NCBI RefSeq assembly: GCF_029360765.1
Contig: NZ_JARKNA010000006.1
Span: 1 to 64,000, forward strand
DNA length: 64,000 nucleotides
Source: Terrimonas pollutisoli
GTDB taxonomy: Bacteria > Bacteroidota > Bacteroidia > Chitinophagales > Chitinophagaceae
Direction of reading: 5' to 3'
Below, in pieces: positions 35,220 to 42,904 of the stretch (position 1 is the first letter of the stretch; every line of letters starts with the position of its first letter). Below the pieces are notes generated by a model, which saw only the letters and a program-made list of their open reading frames with translations, was not told the DNA's origin and ran no database searches. A program made the position numbers and the translations under genes.

Positions 35220-35573
35220 CAGTGGCGGCGATATATCTTCCATTATTCCTGTCCAGTGCTAACTTCGCCTCATGGCCGATGTGCATGATAAGGTTACCCG
35301 CAGCTATAATATGTCGCAGATAAGAGCGACCAATACCAAACCGGAATTATTGGTACGGAAATTTTTACATGCACAAGGTTTCCGTTAACTCCATGATAAA
35401 ACATTACCCGGCAAGCCCGATCTTGTATTACCCAGATACAAAACCGTCATCTTTATTCATGGCTGTTTCTGGCATGGGCATGATAGCTGCAAATATTTCG
35501 TTGTTCCAAAAACAAGAACAGACTGGTGGCTGAATAAAATAACCGGTAACAAAGCCAATGATGCCAAAGCCGT
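35033..35573 (+). repeat. Long direct repeat, left copy
   Basis: From the 3' half of ORF6N copy a through the shared spacer (AGTGGCGGCGATATATCTTC) into vsr copy 2. Nearly the same sequence recurs at about 36591-37160 (ORF6N copy b into vsr copy 3). Recombination between the two would remove the DUF6169-like pair. Edges approximate. Confidence 0.8.
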
Positions 35574-35700
35574 AAAGGAGTTGAAAAAGAGCGGATGGAG
35601 AGTGATAACGGTCTGGGAATGTGGCTTAAGAACAGTAAGGCTGGATAGAACGCTTGCCGGGATTTTAAAAAGTCTGATATCTCAGCATCGCACTGCCTGA
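35272..35700 (+). pseudogene. vsr copy 2 with an in-frame stop
   Basis: A continuous 143-codon frame equivalent to vsr1 apart from TAA at codon 39 (35386-35388), where FRYKLHDK has become FR*LHDK by loss of three bases relative to copies 1 and 3. The 5' part closely follows copies 1 and 3, but the last 35 residues (VKELKKSGWRVITVWECGLR onward) differ, so the copy is a mosaic. Confidence 0.85.
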
Positions 35701-35724
35701 TAGTTTTTTGTAAATTCGTAATGC

Positions 35725-35898
35725 ATGGAAAAAAATAAAACCATAAAAAAACCTCTTAATTCCAAAGGTGCTTCCATTTTTAAAAAAATGCTGGAGGATA
35801 AAAACGCTATTCACCAGCATCTGCAAAAAGGCGGAAGGCTGGCCGATTTAAAAAATAAATACCCCTTTGTTAAGCCCATACCTGCTCCAGGAAGCTGA
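35725..35898 (+). CDS. Small hypothetical protein overlapping the DUF6169-like gene
   Basis: 57 residues, basic: MEKNKTIKKPLNSKGASIFK to LQKGGRLADLKNKYPFVKPI. Ends 32 bases inside the next frame, so translation may be coupled. Short basic gene plus downstream unknown protein is the layout of many toxin-antitoxin pairs, but no TA family is recognised. Confidence 0.6.
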   Translation: MEKNKTIKKPLNSKGASIFKKMLEDKNAIHQHLQKGGRLADLKNKYPFVKPIPAPGS

Positions 35899-36349
35899 TC
35901 AGTTTTCTTATCTCTTCATTACAGATAAAGGAATAACGTATCACGTTTACTTCCTCGATTATAGCTATATGTTTGCGGATTATCCGGGGATTTCAAATAA
36001 TGTTTATTCTTTTAATATAGAAGTGATGGATGGTGATGCCGACACGGCTGTTGCAGATGAAAGAATCGGGTTGACGGTGGTGGAAGTATTCCGGCTTTTC
36101 TTCAGTCGGATGGAAAATGTAAGTGTATATGTTTGTGATATTGCCGACGAACGTCATTTGGCCCGCAAAAGGAAATTTGATTTCTGGTTCTGGAAATACA
36201 ATGATGGCACTATCATTAAAGAAGATGGTGTGGCAATGGTGGAAGGAAAAGAAATACTGAACTCCCTGCTTCTCCACCGGAACAACCCCAAATGCGCCGA
36301 AATTATTTTTGCGTTTAAAGACCTGAATGCAAGAGCCGGGGATAAATAA
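35867..36349 (+). CDS. DUF6169-like protein
   Basis: 160 residues from a TTG. LLQEADQFSYLFITDKGITY, YFLDYSYMF, DERIGLTVVEVFRLFFSR and YVCDIADERHLARKRKFDFW resemble the DUF6169 family of Bacteroidota, recalled from memory. Function unknown. It sits in the middle of the vsr/ORF6N array together with the small overlapping gene, suggesting a mobile module. The start is uncertain. Confidence 0.6.
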   Translation: MLSPYLLQEADQFSYLFITDKGITYHVYFLDYSYMFADYPGISNNVYSFNIEVMDGDADTAVADERIGLTVVEVFRLFFSRMENVSVYVCDIADERHLARKRKFDFWFWKYNDGTIIKEDGVAMVEGKEILNSLLLHRNNPKCAEIIFAFKDLNARAGDK

Positions 36350-36391
36350 CATTAAATCTGTGTCATGCCCGCAAAGCTTTTGCTTCATTGA

Positions 36392-36778
36392 AATATCGGC
36401 CGGTTTCCCAAAGATTTTATGTTCAGGCTGACCAAAGAAGAGTTTGAAAACTTGAAGTCACAATTTGCGACTTCAAGATGGGGAGGGGGCCGTAAGCTAC
36501 CCCTGGCTTTTACCGAACAAGGTGTGTCCATGCTCTCCGGTGTATTAAACAGCGAAACAGCTATCCGGGTTCATATACAAATCATCCGTGTATTTACCAA
36601 AATGCGGGAACTGTTGCTAACCCATAAAGACATATTGCTGCAGTTAGAAAAAATGGAGAAAAAACTGACTGGCCATGATGAAGACATTACCCTCATCTTT
36701 AAATACCTGAAACAATTGCTGAATCCCCTGCAGCAGCCGCGGCCAAAGATTGGTTTTAAAAGAAAAGAGGAGGAATAG
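36392..36778 (+). pseudogene. ORF6N copy b, 5'-truncated
   Basis: Starts at NIGRFPKDFMFRLTKEEF, i.e. about 50 residues into the domain; a TGA precedes it at 36389. The rest is continuous to KRKEEE. No start codon fits the conserved part except a GTT/ATG inside it. Confidence 0.8.
36451..36477. promoter_or_regulatory. Internal palindrome in ORF6N copy b
   Basis: 27 bp with arms CTTGAAGTC/GACTTCAAG and centre ACAATTTGC (one mismatched pair). Encodes LKSQFATSR. Same relative place as in the other copies. Confidence 0.8.
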
Positions 36779-37160
36779 CAGTGGCGGCGATATATCTTCC
36801 ATTATTCCTGTCCAGTGCTAACTTCGCCTCATGGCCGATGTGCATGATAAGATTACCCGCAGCTATAACATGAGCCGTATCCGAAGCGGCAATACAAAGC
36901 CTGAGATGCTGGTACGGAAATTTTTACATGCACAAGGTTTCCGTTACAAACTCCATGATAAAACATTACCCGGCAAACCCGATCTTGTATTACCCAGATA
37001 CAAAACCGTCATCTTTATTCATGCCTGCCTGCCGGTAGGCAGGGCTGTTTCTGGCATGGCCATGACAACTGCCGGTATTATGTAGTATGTAGTTCCAAAA
37101 ACAAGAACAGACTGGTGGTTGAATAAAATAACCGGTAACAAAGCCAATGATGCCAAAGCC
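36591..37160 (+). repeat. Long direct repeat, right copy
   Basis: Counterpart of 35033-35573. Runs from ORF6N copy b into vsr copy 3 and differs mainly by the 20-bp palindrome insertion and a small duplication. Edges approximate. Confidence 0.8.
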
Positions 37161-37274
37161 ATCAAAGCATTGAAGAAAGAGGGATGGAAGATCATTATGA
37201 TTTGGGAATGCCGGTTGAAACCGCTTAAGATTGAGAAGACCCTGGTTTCTTTGCTGAAAAAAATTGTACCTTAA
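36831..37274 (+). pseudogene. vsr copy 3, interrupted by a 20-bp palindrome
   Basis: Frame is intact to VIFIHA, then CCTGCCTGCCGGTAGGCAGG (37024-37043) is inserted exactly where copies 1 and 2 continue GGCTG(T/C)TTTTGGCA. Further on, TATGTAG is duplicated in tandem (+7 bases). Together these shift the frame and bring a stop. The last part, from TDWWLNKITG to the end at 37274, is normal again. Confidence 0.85.
37024..37043. repeat. Inserted CCTGCCTGCCGGTAGGCAGG palindrome (vsr3)
   Basis: Absent at the same place in vsr1 and vsr2, so its insertion or expansion is directly visible. 7-bp arms CCTGCCT/AGGCAGG around GCCGGT. No target duplication longer than one base. Confidence 0.9.
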
Positions 37275-37293
37275 TTTTCTGCGTTAAGGATGA
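37103..37293 (+). repeat. Direct repeat of the vsr tail, left copy
   Basis: About 191 bp, from AAGAACAGACTGGTGG through the vsr stop and GCGTTAAGGATGA. It pairs with 37935-38125 and brackets a toxin-antitoxin pair. Confidence 0.85.
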
Positions 37294-37310
37294 GTTTCCT
37301 ATCAACTTTT

Positions 37311-37601
37311 TTAATATTTCCGCGGCGACCTGCTGGTATGACGCATCCGTGCAACGCGAATTTCAGTTGGCATAACTCTATAGGAAATTCTATAGTGGTA
37401 TTTTTCGAAAGCCCTCCAGTTTCCGTCATTATTTGTTTTGTATTTATCCGGTGGAAACATTTCCGGGTGACGGGAAAGCTCAATTGAAATGTCAATTAAT
37501 TCATCCCGTACCTTAACTGCGCTTTCAAGAGAATCTTGTGCAATATATTCATAGGCCTTTTGCAAGTCTGGTTTGGCTCTCTTACTCCAAACCGTTACCA
37601 C
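37311..37601 (-). CDS. RelE/ParE-superfamily toxin
   Basis: 96 residues: VTVWSKRAKPDLQKAYEYIA, KVRDELIDISIELSRHPEMF, FEKYHYRISYRVMPTEIRVA and RMRHTSRSPRKY show the family fold and final motif. Overlaps its antitoxin gene by 7 bases. Likely gyrase or ribosome target, not decidable. Confidence 0.85.
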   Translation of the reverse strand: MVTVWSKRAKPDLQKAYEYIAQDSLESAVKVRDELIDISIELSRHPEMFPPDKYKTNNDGNWRAFEKYHYRISYRVMPTEIRVARMRHTSRSPRKY

Positions 37602-37810
37602 TTCCCGGCTTCTTTTTTAAGATCGCTTGCAGTTATAAAATCACCCTTTTCTATTTCTGCATTACCTTCTTCCAAATCCTTATTATATTCTTCTACGCTT
37701 TGAGGTTTTTCCGAACTATAAAAATTAATCCCCATTAACTTTAAAGTGCTTAACAGCCATTCCCTTTTTGAAGAATCTTTAATACTGTCAAAATCTATTA
37801 TCAATTGCAT
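37595..37810 (-). CDS. Antitoxin partner of the ParE/RelE-like toxin
   Basis: 71 residues: MQLIIDFDSIKDSSKREWLL, then VEEYNKDLEEGNAEIEKGDF and ITASDLKKEAGKW. The acidic C-terminal region with the EIEKGDFITASDLKKE pattern is typical of the wrap-around tail of such antitoxins. No N-terminal HTH is obvious. Confidence 0.75.
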   Translation of the reverse strand: MQLIIDFDSIKDSSKREWLLSTLKLMGINFYSSEKPQSVEEYNKDLEEGNAEIEKGDFITASDLKKEAGKW

Positions 37811-37934
37811 GACAATTATTTTTTTAGATTTATTAATTACTACACCACGCCCCCAATTTTCTCGTTGAACCAGCTCATTTATAAACTAAATAAAGTTACT
37901 AAAAATTTTACGCCTGTCACAGTTATAGCCCCCA

Positions 37935-38125
37935 AAGAACAGACTGGTGGCTGAATAAAATAACCGGTAACAAAGCCAATGATGCCAAAGCCATCAAAGC
38001 ATTGAAGAAAGAGGGCTGGAAGATCATTATGGTTTGGGAATGCCGGTTAAAACCGCTTAAGGTTGAAAAGACCCTCGTTTCTTTGTTAAAAAAAATTGTA
38101 TCTTAATTTTCTGCGTTAAGGATGA
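37935..38125 (+). pseudogene. vsr copy 4, C-terminal fragment (right direct repeat)
   Basis: Encodes RTDWWLNKITGNKANDAKAI to SLLKKIVS (stop 38104-38106) plus about 19 bp downstream, and matches 37103-37293 almost base for base. The 5' part of the gene is absent. Confidence 0.85.
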
Positions 38126-38474
38126 ATTTGTAAATGTGTTGTTACAGCATTGTTTCCCCTGATTAATTGCATAAGTGGGTCATAAGTCGTGACCTGAAAT
38201 TGGAAATCACCATTTGTGATATCTGGTACGTTTAATATTGCATTTGAAACATCAAAACTTAAAGGATGCCAAAAACAACCAAAGAATTAATGATTCCGGA
38301 TGAGTTGGTGATAAACAAAATTTATCTCATCCGCGGACAAAAAGTAATGTTGGACAAGGATCTGGCGGAATTGTATGGCGTTGAGACCAAAAGGTTAAAA
38401 GAAGCCGTACGCAGGAATATTGACCGTTTCCCCGATGATTTTATGTTTGAACTAACCGGCGAAGAGTGGGAATC

Positions 38475-38501
38475 TTTAAGGACGCAAATTGCGACCTTAA
38501 A
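38475..38501. promoter_or_regulatory. Internal palindrome in ORF6N copy c
   Basis: 27 bp with arms TTTAAGG/CCTTAAA and centre ACGCAAATTGCGA (one A-A mismatch). Encodes LRTQIATLK. Confidence 0.85.
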
Positions 38502-38562
38502 AACCGGCAGAGGAGGTGCAAGCCATTTGCCCATGGCTTTCACCGAACAGGGAGTAGCCATG

Positions 38563-38583
38563 CCTGCCTGACCGGTAGGCAGG
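38563..38583. repeat. Inserted palindrome CCTGCCTGACCGGTAGGCAG-G (ORF6N c)
   Basis: 21 bp between GCCATG and CTCTCC; ORF6N copies a, b and d lack it. 7-bp arms around GACCGGT. Confidence 0.9.
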
Positions 38584-39002
38584 CTCTCCAGCGTATTAAA
38601 CAGTGAAACTGCCATTAGAGTAAACATCAGGATCATAAGAGTGTTTACCAAAATGCGGGAACTGCTGCTTACCCATAAAGACATATTGCTGCAGTTAGAA
38701 AAAATGGAAAAGAAATTGACCGGCCATGATGAGGACATTGCCCTCATCTTTAAATACCTGAAACAATTGCTGAATCCCCCGCAGCCACCCCGGCCAAAGA
38801 TTGGTTTTAGAAGAAAAGAGGAGGAATAGCAGCGGCTATTGCGCCTTATCGCCATCTACAATTTTGATTCTACCAGGTTGGCGCCCCGATGGGACTGCCC
38901 GGGTGGTGAAAAAACACTGAAGGGATCTGCATCAGCATGATAACAGGGTTAAAAAGCCCCATCGGGTCGACATTGTTATAGTCACAATAAGCCGGTAACG
39001 AA

Positions 39003-39455
39003 TCACCGTTTTTTCAACGAAAGAATATACATCACCATCATTTTTGCATCTTCCCGTGATAGATGTGGGTGGGGAGCCATCACCGGTTTGCCCCAGGTGC
39101 CATAGCCGCCGAGAATGATCCGGTTTGCAAGCATTTCAACAAAAACGCTGTTGGCGGGGTATTTTTCAGCGATATCCTGGAACGAAGGTCCTTTAGCTCT
39201 TTTGGTCTTGGTGTGGCAATCATGGCAGTCCGAATAAGCGATCAGCGTTTCACCACGTTGAGCCAAGGCAACAGGTATGCTATCACTCTTGCCTTCAATC
39301 TTCCGGATATAATCCATCTTTTTGTGTGCTGGTTCTTTTACTGGCTGATTACAGGCCAACAATAGCAATGCGGCAGCGGTAAGGAATATCGGGCAGAATA
39401 AGGCGGCCTTCTTCGAACCTGCATACACAAAACGGAACAAACGAACAGGCGCCAT
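39003..39455 (-). CDS. Cytochrome c lipoprotein
   Basis: 150 residues. An N-terminal signal (LFCPIFLTAAALLLLACNQP) with lipoprotein Cys is followed by a class I cytochrome c domain: IAYSDCHDCHTKTKRAKGPS (CxxCH heme site) and GKPVMAPHPHLSREDAKMMV (axial Met). Probably an electron carrier tethered to the envelope. It interrupts the vsr/ORF6N array on the opposite strand. Confidence 0.88.
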   Translation of the reverse strand: MAPVRLFRFVYAGSKKAALFCPIFLTAAALLLLACNQPVKEPAHKKMDYIRKIEGKSDSIPVALAQRGETLIAYSDCHDCHTKTKRAKGPSFQDIAEKYPANSVFVEMLANRIILGGYGTWGKPVMAPHPHLSREDAKMMVMYILSLKKR

Positions 39456-39609
39456 GGCTACTTAGCTTTTGAAAATAGCAATATACAGGTTTATCTATAA
39501 ACGAAGAGTTGGTATAATAACTGCCAGCGATTCCGCTAGTAAATAACATTCTTATCCATCAGAGGTTTCAGAGAGAGGTATACAAATATTTTTCGGGCTA
39601 ATTCGTGCG

Positions 39610-40053
39610 GGAGTGAGTTATATGGAATCAAGCCCATAAGGCTTAGAGAACAGGTGAAAAGAAACCTCAGCCGTTTTCCGGAGAATTTTATGTTTCAACT
39701 GGGCGAAAAAAGAAGTGGATACTATGGTATCGCAAAATGCGATACCATCCCGAAAACACCTGGGAGGTTATCAACCCTATGCATTTACAGAACATGGCGT
39801 ACTGATGCTGGCAAATGTATTGAAAAGTGAAAGAGCCATCCAGGTAAGCATCCGTATCATTGAAATTTTTGTAAAGATCCGTGAAATGCTTCTTACCCAT
39901 AAAGACATATTGCTGCAGTTAGAAAAAATGGAAAAGAAATTGACCGGCCATGATGAGGACATTGCCCTCATCTTTAAATACCTGAAACAATTGCTGAATC
40001 CCCCGCAGCCGTCACGGCCAAAGATTGGTTTTAAAAGAAAAGAGGAGGAATAG
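39610..40053 (+). pseudogene. ORF6N copy d, truncated and frameshifted
   Basis: Begins inside the domain at ELYGIKPIRLREQVKRNLSR, then FMFQLGEK. One extra A in the run GAAAAAAG (about 39705-39712) shifts the frame; dropping it joins to KEVDTMVSQNAIPSRKHLGG and on to KRKEEE. Roughly the first 30 residues are missing. Start is approximate. Confidence 0.8.
39724..39748. promoter_or_regulatory. Internal palindrome in ORF6N copy d
   Basis: ATGGTATCGCA-AAA-TGCGATACCAT: 11-bp perfect arms (25 bp). Encodes MVSQNAIPS. Confidence 0.85.
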
Positions 40054-40206
40054 CAGGGCTGTTCCTTTTTTGTTTGCTGTTATCAAAAAATAGACGAACG
40101 TAATCCCGGTACACTTTACACCACAGCCAGCAGCATTGCTGTTTGCAATGAATCACCGCCAAAATTCTGACTCACCTTTTCACCATTTATTACCTATTTA
40201 CCAAAG

Positions 40207-40237
40207 GTGACTTAAAGGCCAATATACTTTAAGTCAC
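40207..40237. promoter_or_regulatory. Inverted repeat GTGACTTAAAG / CTTTAAGTCAC
   Basis: Perfect 11-bp arms separated by 9 bases, about 80 bp upstream of the small zinc-ribbon gene. The half-site CTTTAAGTCA recurs upstream of the HTH gene at 42862. Confidence 0.6.
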
Positions 40238-40319
40238 ATCAAATACTATTGCCTGATGGACATGAAAGCCAAAATCGGTTTGGACGTAAAATACTTTAGA
40301 ACTTAAAAAAGCTTGAACA

Positions 40320-40541
40320 ATGAATTATCATAATCAAAAATTAATTGGGTCACTTGAAACATTTCTTATGAATGATCAACCATTTACTTGTCCTCATTGT
40401 GGTTCACGATGTGAAGAGATAGGTAATTTCTATCATACAAATGCAAAGATGCTGGTTGAGCAATGTTTAAATAGTGAATGTGGTTTTATCTGTTTTGAAG
40501 AAGAGGATGAATATTGTCTTAAATTGTGGGGAATGATTTAG
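40320..40541 (+). CDS. Small zinc-ribbon-like hypothetical protein
   Basis: 73 residues: FTCPHCGSRC and LVEQCLNSECGFICFEEEDE give Cys pairs that could bind zinc. Not recognised further. It converges on the nuclease-helicase gene with 41 bp between the stops. Confidence 0.65.
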   Translation: MNYHNQKLIGSLETFLMNDQPFTCPHCGSRCEEIGNFYHTNAKMLVEQCLNSECGFICFEEEDEYCLKLWGMI

Positions 40542-40582
40542 CCTGTTTACAGAATCTGCAAAATTTCCTGATCTCGCTAAAT

Positions 40583-42619
40583 TTAGATTTCTTCCATTCC
40601 ACAAGATTTTAAATATTCAAAAATTGGGTCATAAAATTCTGGTAATCTAGTTCCATCTTTTTCATCCCCAGAAGGTAAAAAGATTATAATGCCCTCTCTT
40701 GCTCTTGTTAATAATACTCGATAAGTATTTAAAAGGAATTGCTGTTCGGCTATATTTTTTGTCTGATTCCATTCAGTCCCAGAAAAATTCTTAAAATCCC
40801 ATTCGTTTTTAGTTCGTCTCAAATCTGCATCCCAACAAACACATGTCCAATCAAGTTCAAGCCCTTGGATTTTATATTCTGTCGCAACAATTTCTAAATA
40901 GTAGGATGATCTAATATCTGTTTCATCATTTAGGAACCACATTGCTTCATCCACTTCTTCTTTTACATTGATGCCATATGGTTTAAGTCTAAGAGCTCCT
41001 GAACTTGCAATTAAGCCAAACCTCTTAGTGCCCTTTTCTTGTTCTCTTAACCATTTTTTTGCAGTATTTATATTTCTTGTAATAAAGAGAGGATATACAT
41101 TTTTAATTGTTGAACTTATTTTGAAAGCTTCTGTTTCATTGTTATTAATAACAGCATTTACCCATGAATTTAAATGGGTTGCTCTAAAAGAACGTTGACT
41201 TACGTTTAAATGTAAATCTTTATTCGTCTTAATAGTTACATTATCAGGAATGGTTTCAAACAACTTTTGATCGGATGTAGAGGAATCTCCTGAAAGCAAT
41301 TCTGGTGAAATATATACCTCCCAATTAGAGTATTTTTCTTTAATGGCCTTTCCCCATTCACTTATTCCTCCTTCTCCCGTATTAATTTCTTGCCCGCCTC
41401 CTACTAAAGCAATAATGGCCGACCAACCGTCATGCCTATTCATAAATTCAAATAACAATTCTGCTTCTGATTTTTCTTCAATGTGAAATGGTTTATTTTC
41501 TCTATTCTTGTTTTGCTTCGCTTTATTACTGAAATGTTTTGCATTCCAACAACGTTGGGCTTCATCAAAAACAACTACTTTTTCAGTCAATTGTCGATCC
41601 ATCCTTATTCCATCTTTAATAAATTGATGTAAGTTTTGAATTTTTGATTTTATTTTCGAATAGGAATCCTTCTTTGTTGGCCTTTTTGTAATTTTTTTTG
41701 ATTTGAACAAAAAATCCTCTCTTTGAAAATTATCTCTGCTCAATGCCTCTTTTAAAACATTTATGAGCGGGCCATTCCCAGAAAAATAAGCTGAATTAAA
41801 TTCTTCACCTTGGAGCTCTTTTTCATGCACAACCTTTAATCCAACCAGAGTTTTTCCTGCACCAGGTACTCCTGTTACAAAACAAACTACCTTCTTATTT
41901 CTTTCTCTTGCTTTATTAATGATATTTATAACAGAATTACTTGTAACAGTAAGATTTTCTGCTCCTTTCCTAGTTATATTTTCAACTTGTTGACCTGCGA
42001 ACAAAGCTTTTGCCGCTTGAACAATTGTTGGTGTGGGTTCATACTCGCTTTGTTCCCATTCAAGGGGATTAATTCTTTCTTCTAAATCATTGTGGAGGCT
42101 TTTATATGTGTCATTAATTATTTGAGAAAGAGTTTCAGAATTGGCTTTAAGAGTAGGAAAAACTTTTTTTGTAGATAGCAAATTGACAAAAACGGGGCTT
42201 GCTAATGGAGCTAGCAGAATCGGAATTATAATTTTTCCTCTACTTTTTAAATGAAAATCAGTTAAGTCAAGAGCATAGTCCTCGACTTGACGGACATCAG
42301 CTATTTCATAATTTTCTCTATCAAGTTTAAACTCTATAACAAAAATCAGATCGTCAGCAATAATAACAACATCTATTCTGCTTGAGAGGCGAGGTATTTC
42401 ATATTCAAAAAAAATATGCCATTTCGAGGAAGCTGGTGTTTGCTGAATAATTTCATGGAATGATTTTTTAAATATTTGGATACTGCTATGCCACGAATTT
42501 GTTGTTATTGTCCATTGGCTTGCAAAGGTGGTTCCTGCCAAATTTAGCCTTCCAATTATTTCTTCATCATTTGTTTGTAAAAATGCCTCTATAGAGCTGC
42601 GGTAATATGCTTGTTTCAT
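40583..42619 (-). CDS. DUF2075-type helicase with N-terminal PD-(D/E)XK-like nuclease region
   Basis: 678 residues. N-terminus: SRIDVVIIADDLIFVIEFKL gives D83, E96 and K98, a plausible PD-(D/E)xK triad. Then a P-loop NTPase/SF1-like part: Walker A GVPGAGKT (250-257), VVVFDEAQRCW (Walker B, 348-358), ALVGGGQEINTGEGGISEWG, and IQGLELDWTCVCWDADLRR plus LLTRAREGIIIFLPS near the end, as in DUF2075 proteins. Such proteins occur in restriction/defence islands. Its ATG overlaps the HTH gene stop (ATGA). Confidence 0.82.
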   Translation of the reverse strand: MKQAYYRSSIEAFLQTNDEEIIGRLNLAGTTFASQWTITTNSWHSSIQIFKKSFHEIIQQTPASSKWHIFFEYEIPRLSSRIDVVIIADDLIFVIEFKLDRENYEIADVRQVEDYALDLTDFHLKSRGKIIIPILLAPLASPVFVNLLSTKKVFPTLKANSETLSQIINDTYKSLHNDLEERINPLEWEQSEYEPTPTIVQAAKALFAGQQVENITRKGAENLTVTSNSVINIINKARERNKKVVCFVTGVPGAGKTLVGLKVVHEKELQGEEFNSAYFSGNGPLINVLKEALSRDNFQREDFLFKSKKITKRPTKKDSYSKIKSKIQNLHQFIKDGIRMDRQLTEKVVVFDEAQRCWNAKHFSNKAKQNKNRENKPFHIEEKSEAELLFEFMNRHDGWSAIIALVGGGQEINTGEGGISEWGKAIKEKYSNWEVYISPELLSGDSSTSDQKLFETIPDNVTIKTNKDLHLNVSQRSFRATHLNSWVNAVINNNETEAFKISSTIKNVYPLFITRNINTAKKWLREQEKGTKRFGLIASSGALRLKPYGINVKEEVDEAMWFLNDETDIRSSYYLEIVATEYKIQGLELDWTCVCWDADLRRTKNEWDFKNFSGTEWNQTKNIAEQQFLLNTYRVLLTRAREGIIIFLPSGDEKDGTRLPEFYDPIFEYLKSCGMEEI

Positions 42620-42837
42620 TTTTTAAATTCTTTTGAATTGAAGAATTCAGTGAATGAAACATTAAGTGCCTTAATCAGCCGTTCTAGAATTTCTAGCGAA
42701 ACATTCCGGCGACCATTTTCAACGTCTGTAACATATGTTCTATCTACTTCGGCTTTGTAGGCTAAGCCCTCTTGGGAGAGTTCGAGTTGTTTGCGGAGTT
42801 CTTTTATTCGTTGACCAACCTTTTGTTTAATATCCAT
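42616..42837 (-). CDS. XRE-family HTH regulator
   Basis: 73 residues: VGQRIKELRKQLELSQEGLA, YKAEVDRTYVTDVENGRRNV, SLEILERLIKALNVSFTEFF. A compact Cro/C1-type HTH, C-protein-like. Coupled by ATGA to the nuclease-helicase gene, so it probably controls its expression, like controller proteins of restriction systems. Confidence 0.9.
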   Translation of the reverse strand: MDIKQKVGQRIKELRKQLELSQEGLAYKAEVDRTYVTDVENGRRNVSLEILERLIKALNVSFTEFFNSKEFKK

Positions 42838-42861
42838 GCCAGGAAGGTCAGCTATTGTGGC

Positions 42862-42883
42862 CTTTAAGTCAACGGACTTTAAG
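42862..42883. promoter_or_regulatory. Two CTTTAAG half-sites between divergent genes
   Basis: CTTTAAG at 42862-42868 and again at 42877-42883 (15-bp step), between the HTH gene and the divergent gene at 42905. Candidate operator of the HTH protein. Confidence 0.4.
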
Positions 42884-42904
42884 GGTCATATCGTAACTTG
42901 AACT

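Larger units (their letters stand above)
38266..38829 (+). pseudogene. ORF6N copy c, interrupted by a 21-bp palindrome
   Basis: Begins normally (MPKTTKELMIPDELVINKIY, LDKDLAELYGVETKRLKEAV) to AFTEQGVAM, where CCTGCCTGACCGGTAGGCAGG is inserted (38563-38583) and brings an in-frame TGA. Removing 21 bases restores a full ORF of about 180 codons ending GFRRKEEE. It is the only other copy with a complete N-terminal domain. Confidence 0.88.

Noticed and set aside
38880..38970. Inverted pair CCCCGATGGG / CCCATCGGG between ORF6N copy c and the cytochrome gene
   Set aside because: Arms are about 70 bp apart with no further structure; kept only as a note.
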